Positions 55,787 through 64,000 of a stretch of 64,000 nucleotides of DNA are shown one piece after another. The notes under the pieces were generated by a model. It searched no databases and was not told the DNA's origin. It worked only from the letters and a program-made list of their open reading frames with translations. The DNA is from Adineta steineri (taxonomy: Eukaryota; Rotifera; Eurotatoria; Adinetida; Adinetidae). Every line of letters begins with the position of its first letter. Position 1 is the first letter of the stretch. Made by a program: the position numbers and the translations under genes. The DNA lies in assembly GCA_905250115.1 (NCBI GenBank), contig CAJNOI010000254.1:39738-103737 (forward strand). The letters are read 5' to 3'.

Positions 55787-58700
55787 GATTAATACGTTAG
55801 AAAAGAATAGACAACCTTATGCATATATATATGTATGATTAAAGCAGATAAAGAAAATTATCGAATAGAGTTGTGTATATAACCATTAGAGAATGAAAAA
55901 AAATAATGCAGTAACTATCAAACATCCGCATGTCGCATCTATACATGCATGTTCGAAATGTCTTTGCAATATCGAGTTTTTTTTCTTGTTCTGTTCTGTT
56001 TGAAAGAAAGAAGGATCAGACGTCGTCGACAAGTTACTTAGGATGGGAAGGGTACAAGCAATTATTTTCGAAAACGGTGCAGTTAAAAAAGAGACGTTGA
56101 TTCAACCGCTTGCGAATAAAATATCTCACTATTGATATTTTTATCATTCACTTTCTTTTGCAATACTATTATAATTATATAAATATGTTTTTTTTCTACG
56201 GTTTTTTAACTATAAAGAAACATAAATAGAGAAAAGTATTCAGCAAGTGCATTTGGAATTCACTTGATTGAGAAGCTCAGTAAATTCTTGTATCATATTT
56301 TATCAGGAATATTCATTAGCGACCGAAAATGGAGCGTATCATATCTGATATTTTATTTATAGGGTGTGGGTGTGGGTGTGGATATCCCTCTGCTCGTAAC
56401 TCAGTCCCACACCCACACCCTCAGGAACTATCATGTATCACTTTAACAGTGAGTAAAAAAATTCCATTTTGATAGCATTCTCATACGATTATACATCGTA
56501 GCATATGAAAAAACATTGTTTTTTTTTACAGTTTAGATTTAGTTAAAATATTAAGATAATTTTTCTGTAATATTTATCCTATTTAATTATCTATGATATC
56601 TTAATAAACGAATGAAATATAGAAACATTTCATTAGTCGTTAAGCACAAGGTTATTTTATTATAAATTTTTATCAGCGGTCAGAAGTATAAGAAAATCTT
56701 ATCGTAATTAAAAGAAATGATTTATTTTTATGTAATTTAGATGAGAGATTATTTCTGTCTGTTATATTTTTCGAACATATATTTGCCTGCCTGATTAAAA
56801 TCTTCCTATAGCATGCTACGTCAGTTATGGAGAAAAACATATGCAGTTAGTGATGTAAAAAAAAATGTCTATCATTACATACATGTGGTGTATACTTGAT
56901 GTGTACACAGAAAAAAAGAAGAAGAACAAATTATTATTGATCATTCGAAAGAAAGAAAAAAAATGTGAGGCCAAAATATGAAATATATATTATGAGTGTA
57001 TTATCAGTTGAATGAGAAAGAAAGAATAAATCTTAGTGTATCAGTTGATAGATACATCTATTTTTTTTTCTTCGAGGTCATGTTAAAAGAATGAACGCAT
57101 TAGATTTAAGTAAGTGTATATTTATCAAGCGAAAAAATATTCTAGTCATTTTTGTTTAATGTATTCATCGAAATCGAAGGAAATATTGAAATTATAAATA
57201 AAGTTCTTATTAGACGATACAACAATTCGAGGGAATAGTAGTAGAAATGTTAGCTTGACTTTATCTTTAAGATTTCCGAACACTCTTCAGCGTTCTGGAA
57301 AATAACAGGAACAAATATAGCGTTCTTTTTCCTTTATCTTTTGGATAATCTTGTTTCTGAGTTTTGAATAAATACAGATAACTGATTTAGTATAAAATTA
57401 AAAACAAGTTTTAAACTATTTCATTAGTAAATTATCTTATGTTTTATTTTAAGACAAGGTGAATTGTAGACTTATATAAGAAACTCTTTCTATTTTTATT
57501 AAGCTAATGTGATTCAAAAATTGCTCTTGTTAACTTTTATGCCTTTAGCTTAAGATTATTTTTATTAGTAAAATTAAAGTTACATAACCATGCAATTACC
57601 ATCAGTCTGTCTTATATTAAATTTCGAAGTTCAATGAGTTTACATTAGCTAAACTAAAGACTAATATACCTTTTCCAAAGAACTACAAATAATTAATCCT
57701 TTCTTCACTAATTTCTAAACGTTATTGTGAATGTAAAATAAAAAGATATGAAATTGCTTTTTTTATGAGTACATAGTAGTTTAAAACAGAATACTATTTA
57801 TACGTACTTATATATTCAAACAATAACATACATAAGAATTTACCAACATATTTTCATTTAATTATGAATCTTATTATTGTAGCAAGAAAAAAATGTATTT
57901 GCCAGAAATAAATCTAGTTATATGGTAATATTTTATGACAACAAAGGAACATAATCTATCATATTAATTTAACATAGTATTTTACAAAAGAAAAATTATA
58001 GCAAGTCAAAACTAATTTTTAGTCTGTAAAACGTCAGTATATGTTAGAAAAAAGAATATAACTATGTTTATTTTTAAAGAAGAATCTAAACTATAGTTTT
58101 AGAGATTCTAAATAAATATGAAATGTATGATTTACATGAATTTATCCATCCAAATGATTGCATTTACGTTCAACTTGCTATATTATCTTCCTAATGTCAA
58201 GTTTTTGTACTAAAAATAAATGTTACACATTTCTTGTGATTCTTTAATCAGCGAATGAAAGAATAATCTACTAGAATATTTGAAAATACTTTTGCGTATT
58301 AGAAAAAAAGGAAACCAAACACTGAAAGAGTAAAAACATGTTTCTTTACATTTTTTCTTTTTTATTATAGACAAGTTGTGTTTATATATAAATATTACAA
58401 TTCAATAATATTTCAATAAATTATTACTTGTAGTTGAAACGCTAAATAAAATAATTATTATGAATTCATTAGATGATGTTTATTATGATAGACAAATGGT
58501 AAGATTTTATTTCTTTTTCTTTTCAATGTTTCTAGGATGAATTATTTTGATCTGTATAATTTTGAGATTATTTATATATGTATATGTCATATTCAATTTA
58601 GAAGCACTTATCATTGTTTCTATAATCATTTCTATATATAATTATAATAACTTTGACATATTTAGATCTAAACTAACATTTGTTTCTTTTATAAGAAATA

Positions 58701-59224
58701 AATTAGTTGAGCAGTCTAAGGAAATGATATCAAGAAATAATATTTCGAAACCGTTGATCTTGAAAATTCATTATATAAATAAGAATGTATGAAAACAAAC
58801 ATTTTCGCTCATACTAGTTCCTAATTTTAGAGAGGAAACTCTTGAATAACACAGTCTGCTAGACATATTCTTAGTCGTTTTTGCTCAAAGAATGAAAATA
58901 TTTTTCGTTATTCAAAATATTTAATCTAAATATTTCTCAATTTATATTAGTAAATAATAAAATGCTTTTTAATCATATACATTTCATCTAAAAATATAAA
59001 AGTCATGAAGTAGTTTATTTATAGTTTTCTCACAGTAGATTTGCTTAATTAAAACTTATGAAGGTTTTCATTAGTCTAGTTAGAATTAATTTAAGAACAC
59101 TAGCACATGTATTAAAAAAAAGCATAGTGAACTCTTAGGAGAAAAATCTTACGAATCTACGACAAAATCTAACAGAATAAATTTCTAATATTATATTACG
59201 AAATAGAACAACGCATTTCAACCA
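55787..59224. other. Long non-coding region
   Basis: No gene is supported apart from a possible short leader exon at 58460-58498 (ATG then GTAAGA donor) upstream of the nuclear receptor; its phase does not fit the receptor exon I use. A hairpin with telomere-like arms is at 56361-56420. The frame at 58547-58792 has no domain. Confidence 0.5.
56361..56420. repeat. Hairpin with telomere-like TGTGGG arms, copy B
   Basis: AGGGTGTGGGTGTGGGTGTGG forms the left arm and CCCACACCCACACCCT the right arm. The loop has CCTCTGCTCGTAACTCAG. It shares arms and loop with copy A at 53484-53552. Confidence 0.75.
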
Positions 59225-61805
59225 ATGACTTCAGGAATACATTGTTGTGGGCAAAAGTCACATGATTCTATTAATCGATGTGTTATATGTGGATCAAAAT
59301 CAATTGGACTAAACTTTGGAGTATTAACATGTGCTCCTTGTAAAGGTATTGCATTGTATTTTTATTTATTTTTTTATATCATATTTGCTTTTTTTTTTGT
59401 TTCAAAATAAAAGCTTTTTTTCGACGAAATGCACGACGAAAAGAAGTAAGAAAAACAGTTGTTTTCTTACTGAAAAGCTATTTATTATTGTTGTTGTCTA
59501 GCTTCTTGAATTACCATGTCGACATCGTGATATGAGTGTGGAAATTATGAATAATTATGAGATAAATGAAAGAACAATGCGTTATTTACAAATTCGTCGA
59601 TGCTCATCATGTCGATTGCGTCGTTGTTTTGATCTGGGAATGAAAGAAGAATTAGTTCGAACAGATGAAGAAAATGAACGATATAGACAGCTTCTTGATG
59701 TAAATCGTCGACAACGAAAATTATTAACACAACAAATACGAGAAATAAAAGAATTATCAATTCCTCAGGTAAATATTCATCATAGGAAATAGATGATCGA
59801 AAATGAAATGATTGGATCACTTATTAATGTGAAATTATCTATTTCTATTTTGAACTTTTCATCTATGTTGTCTCTACGTATAAAACGTGTGTTTTATCAG
59901 TATTTAGTAAAAAGAGAAGTTTTAGTAAACGTAGCAGCTAACATAGATCTACAAAAATTGCCCATATTTAATGGCATGGATATGCTTAGTAATAGACAGA
60001 ATATAAGTTTTATGAAACTAAAGAAAAACAGTTCTTTGGATCAGTTGATCCGATAAACGTTTTAGCGTAGTTCTATTTCTTTATAATATATATACTCATA
60101 TTTACTAGATGTAACTGGTAGAATTTACAATATTTAATATAGTTTAACTCATTTAGACAACAGTTATTGACTAATCACTCATATAAATTTAATAATATTG
60201 AAAAGAAAGATTTCTTCATCCTCTATTCTGAATATTATTATCAAGTCAAATGTCTGTATATAATATTCTCCAGTATATACTGCATATGTTTCTGATATAT
60301 TGACTATAGAATCTTGTTTTTACTGTACATCTTATATATACGTGTATATCACATGTGAGTGTTAAACAGTTCGTTTCTTTATTCTTTTTCTGTACGATAT
60401 AGTTGCTTTCTATACGCTCGTCATTAATTCCAGAGTACTTAGCAAATGCTTTTTCTGCATGAGATTAAAAAAAAACTAATTTCATATTTAATGTCGAGGG
60501 AAGACAACTAATTCTTATTTGTACAATTTATTCGACTTCCTGAAAGATTATAAGTTGTCAAAAGATAATATAAAATATATATTCAGGATGAATATCGAAT
60601 GTAGAAAAAATTTGAATGAGAAGAGTCCTTTCAATCTACTTCCCTTTATCATATTGGTTCATCATATAGTCTAACGAATACATAAAATAATAATTATTTC
60701 AGTTAATTAAAATATATCGAGGTCAACGTTCTCAAAACAAACAGTGAATAGATATTAATGAACAAGATTTAAATAAACAACTAACTATTTTGATGTTATA
60801 TTGGAAGCTAAGAAACTTTATTATCTTTCCAGCATCATAATTTTCTAAAAGATGACAATAATTTGTGAATGATCTCTACATATTCATCTTCATTAATTAA
60901 AGTGTTATAAGGATTACTTCTATGTTGCTTTATATTTTCTTTTGCAGTATATGGTAGATAATATTGATCTATCAGCAGAAATAGATTGGCGTCATTTATC
61001 AAATATTGTTTATGCTTATGAGTCATGTTGTATTAAAACTTATCTTCGACAACGTTCTACAGTTATTTTCAATAGAACACCACAATCACCAGATGAACAA
61101 TCATACAATATTTATCCAACAACTATAACAATGAGCATAGTTCTGGCAGTTTCTTCATTTCTTAAAACATTACCAGCTTATTATTCTCTTCCTCGTTCGA
61201 CTCGAAACTATCTATGTAAAACTAATATTCGACCATTAATCTTTCCTAATCTTCATGAACTTAATCAATCATGTTATGCTGAACCATGGCAGGTAAAAAG
61301 AGTCAAAATCATTCAAAAATACTTATTTATTTCAACAAGACAATCTATCACATTTCTTGTTGTGTTCTAGGTGAATGCTTATAATAAAACATGGCAATTA
61401 ATTTGTGGTATACAATTATATGAAGAATTTAATAGAGCTGAAAAGATGGCTGAGAAATCATGGATAACTGATCCAATAGTGACACGTTTATTTGTTGTTA
61501 TATTATTCTTCTCTACTCCTCTTCATTATCATGATGACTCTTCAACACCAACAAAAATCCTCAAGAAAAAACAAGCTATTTTTCAAGCTCAAAGTGCTTA
61601 TATAACACTCCTATGGAAATATTTAACACATCGTTATGGCTCAGTAGGATCAATTCGAATTTATCTAAATCTCGTTCATGTTTATATGAAAATGCAACAA
61701 GTTGGATATGGTATGTATATGCAATTGACAACACAAAAAGATTTAATTCCAACACATGAAACTCTAAGCAAACTGGTTACACTTGATATTAATGATATGC
61801 AATAG
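59225..61805 (+). CDS. Divergent nuclear hormone receptor, 399 aa, 5 exons
   Basis: Exons are 59225-59345, 59414-59445, 59502-59768, 60948-61292 and 61371-61805 (400 codons with the stop). All joins are in frame; the third intron is 1179 bp. The DNA-binding domain starts at C19: zinc finger 1 is CVIC...CAPC with P-box CAPCKAFFRRNARR, and finger 2 ends CSSCRLRRCFDLGMKEEL. A basic, Gln-rich hinge (RRQRKLLTQQIREIKEL) leads to a ligand-binding domain of about 260 residues, helical throughout, with the last helix ending LVTLDINDMQ. It would act as a ligand- or constitutively regulated transcription factor. In finger 2 the expected second Cys is Tyr (NNYEIN) and the finger is about ten residues longer than usual, so zinc binding there may be altered. 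The start is the ATG just before the first finger; an upstream exon is possible. Confidence 0.87.
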
Positions 61806-63654
61806 CAACGAAAAAGAACTAGAAATTATCATTAACAAACTAATTTTGAAGGTGAAAGAATTGAGATATTTTATATGTATATATTTTGTTTTAAAAGAAA
61901 TAAAAGATATAAAAATGCAATTGAATGATTTTATAAAATTGAACAAATACAACGAATCAGTTAGATGCTTAAAACAGTTTACTTTTATTCTTTTTGTTGT
62001 TTGTAATGATCCATATATGTTTGATTCCGGTTTTTCTTAGTTTACTTAAACTCAATTAATGATAATAGTAATCATTTTTCGTCAACTTTAACAATAGAAA
62101 ATAGATTCAATGCTTTGTCATTAACTTCATTTTATTTTAAAGAGAATAACAATTATTATAATTGATATTTTACCAGTAGGAAAATAATCCTATTACATAT
62201 CACTAAGATCATTTAAAAATAATTATTTTATAAATTGAATCTTTATTTCATGGTACAGTAACAAATAAAATTTAAAATATCTGATTTTAAACTTATCTCA
62301 AGTAAACATATGATTCTCTGTTCTTATCGAAACTCTTGTAATCAAATCTAACACTATTGATCTGTCCATATTTAAATTGATCTAAATACTAATTAACTAA
62401 AATAATATTTTCAAAGAAATTGGTGGGTGTGGACACTATCACCTACATAAATTACACCCACACACACCCTATTTCTGTTATTATTTTATTCCGTGGTATT
62501 TTCTTTTCGTTTAATATATCAACTATTGAATCATTCATTCAGGTTGTAAGTGTATCATATCTATGATAACCATAACCTTTTCAATGATAAGATGTATTAG
62601 CAATTTTAGTGAGTTGAAGAGGGATTTGTGTATTGATTGAAGAAATTTTTCTTCAATAAAAACGAATGAAAAAAGACTTTATATTATCTTCATAAGTTGC
62701 GAAGTTACCATAATAAAAAAAACAACGAACATATTCGATGTGAAACAACCGAAATATTTATATCATCATCAAAATTTGATCAGTCCTTGAATGTATTTAC
62801 GTCATCATGATTACAATCATCAAAACAAAAACATACTCAATACAATACAAAAAAGATTATAATACACTTATTATATGTATACATGTACAAATGAAAAGAA
62901 TAATAATATAAACACGTGTCTATAGACATCACAATAAATTACTGAAAAAAATAAATTCACATTCAGAATGGTTTCGTCTTTTTTTTATTTGTTTTTATTG
63001 ATAATATCTTTTATGACTTGAATAGGAAGCCTTTTCTCTATCTCTGGTAGATTCTAACTTGATCAAAACCGAAATAGATTCGAAATTCAATAGATCGGAT
63101 TTAGACTTATACCAATGACATAATATGAAACTTTCTAGTTTATTCAAAGCTTTAGACTAAATCAATCGATTTTTATAATTAACCGAAAAACAAATGAAAT
63201 AAATCCTCATTCTTTATACTTTTTTCATCTGCTTCAATAATACTTAAAGTAATTTTATATATTATTAATCACTCTTTGTTTTTATTTCGTTCTATTCTTT
63301 CTGTTTTCTCATGCGGCTATATACTTATTTTTCTTTTTTTATGAGTAAAACACATGAAAAATAATAAAATTAAGATGAAAGATTTCTCTATACTATGAAG
63401 ATTTTATTGAAAATTTTGGATTGTTTCTATACGTAATATCATAAAAAAGAATTTTTAGAAAGAAAATATTTGATAAATATTAATAGAGTATTAATTAATG
63501 AGTACAAGAAAAAAAGAGATGATTATATTAATGAGAAAAGATAGAAAAAAGTACGCATATTATAAAAGATAAATAATGAAACTAGCTAAGTAAGAATAGA
63601 TACATGCAGAGCATGAATAAAGTTCTCTTCATATAATAAAACTGTTCATCAGTT
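61806..63654. other. Intergenic region
   Basis: No gene is supported; the frame at 61783-62040 overlaps the receptor 3' end and is AT-driven. A hairpin with telomere-like arms lies at 62421-62470. Confidence 0.5.
62421..62470. repeat. Hairpin with telomere-like arms
   Basis: TGGTGGGTGTGGACA and TTACACCCACACACACCC are inverted around about 17 bases, an imperfect member of the same dispersed family. Confidence 0.45.
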
Positions 63655-64000
63655 TTAGCTTTGATTACATTTAATACAATAATATTGCCAAGTACTAGCA
63701 GTTTGACCACCAATACGAACACAACATCCTCCATTGTTACCACAACCATAACCATTATTGCAATCGAAATAATTTGGATTGCTTAAACTATTACGCATGA
63801 CGGTGTAACTGCCACCAGGACAAAAAGTAGAAGAAGCACCAGCACAAACATTAGAACTAAGTTGACAAGTGCCGTTATAACCAGATTTTTCTACCCACTT
63901 ACTATCATAACAAGTCAAACCACATGTAGTACTAGCATCATTGTTGTTATTTGGATTACATAAATCTGCACATTGAGTAGTACCACCACAAACTGATTTA
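63655..64000 (-). CDS. C-terminal part of a secreted-type cysteine-rich protein (runs off the window)
   Basis: The frame is open from the window edge to the stop at 63655 (about 114 residues). It holds about 16 cysteines, with words such as VCGGTTQC, LCNPNNNN, TCQLSSNVC, FCPGGSYTVM, YGCGNNGGCCVRIGG and a final WQYYCIKC. Such density and Gly/Ser/Asn-rich spacing indicate an extracellular disulfide-rich protein. I cannot assign the family from this fragment; the N-terminus and any signal peptide lie beyond 64000. Confidence 0.65.
   Translation of the reverse strand, partial: KSVCGGTTQCADLCNPNNNNDASTTCGLTCYDSKWVEKSGYNGTCQLSSNVCAGASSTFCPGGSYTVMRNSLSNPNYFDCNNGYGCGNNGGCCVRIGGQTASTWQYYCIKCNQS

Noticed and set aside
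58460-58498. ATG-containing short exon with GTAAGA donor upstream of the nuclear receptor
   Set aside because: Its phase does not match the acceptor candidate at TTCAG before GAATAC; kept only as a possible alternative first exon.
59793-60056. 87-codon frame inside the long intron of the nuclear receptor
   Set aside because: No similarity to receptor domains, and the exons on both sides join in phase without it.
1-64000. CRISPR arrays, rRNA genes, prokaryotic operons
   Set aside because: No regularly spaced identical repeats with unique spacers, no rRNA-like sequence, and gene structure is clearly eukaryotic.

Overview
The window looks like nuclear DNA of a bdelloid rotifer. It is AT-rich and has compact animal genes whose introns are mostly 48-110 bp with GT...AG borders. 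Receptor, NHL-repeat and LDLa/EGF-7TM architectures of the kind that are expanded in bdelloids are present. Short dispersed inverted repeats have arms resembling the TGTGGG telomere repeat reported for Adineta. The species is inferred from style only. One 100-N gap lies at 24478-24577. All gene structures below were assembled by eye from reading frames, splice signals and family similarity.

Layout. 1-3.8 kb: non-coding, holding a candidate 1.5 kb inverted-repeat element. 3.8-5.0 kb: three-exon orphan GPCR (+). 5-9.9 kb: repeat-rich, with nested G/C-tract elements and a palindromic tandem array. 9.9-10.5 kb: the 3' part of a PSMD13/Rpn9 gene (+). 12.8-13.3 kb: small secreted Cys-rich protein (-). 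13.3-19.1 kb: non-coding, with a 1.9 kb inverted-repeat element enclosing an 83-bp minisatellite. 19.1-22.1 kb: secreted two-oxidase flavoprotein fusion carrying two in-frame stops (-). 24.2-24.4 kb: a motif array with 21-nt phasing, just before the gap. 25.7-33.4 kb: a dense minus-strand cluster with a second orphan GPCR, a CHCHD2/10-like protein, a 692-aa disordered protein, a small secreted protein and a GILT thiol reductase. 35.5-40.2 kb: single-exon 1568-aa LDLa/EGF-7TM receptor (+). 41.5-43.4 kb: membrane-anchored NHL-repeat protein (-). 45.5-46.8 kb: FAM221-like pseudogene (+). 48.0-49.9 kb: secreted fibrinogen-related protein split by a hAT-like element with 15-bp inverted ends and an 8-bp target duplication (+). 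50.9-51.5 kb: secreted Cys-rich protein (+). 52.7-53.2 kb: foldback element. 54.8-55.8 kb: neuronal calcium sensor-like EF-hand protein with a 20-bp microexon (-). 59.2-61.8 kb: divergent nuclear receptor (+). 63.65-64 kb: the 3' end of a Cys-rich gene leaving the window (-).

The genes do not form a pathway. Common themes are cell-surface sensing (three 7TM receptors, NHL protein), secreted proteins (FReD, oxidase fusion, Cys-rich proteins) and calcium or nuclear-receptor signalling. The most notable points are the recent transposon insertion in the fibrinogen-related gene, the amino-acid-oxidase/sarcosine-oxidase-like fusion, the family of hairpins with telomere-like arms, and the 21-nt phased TCAG array.
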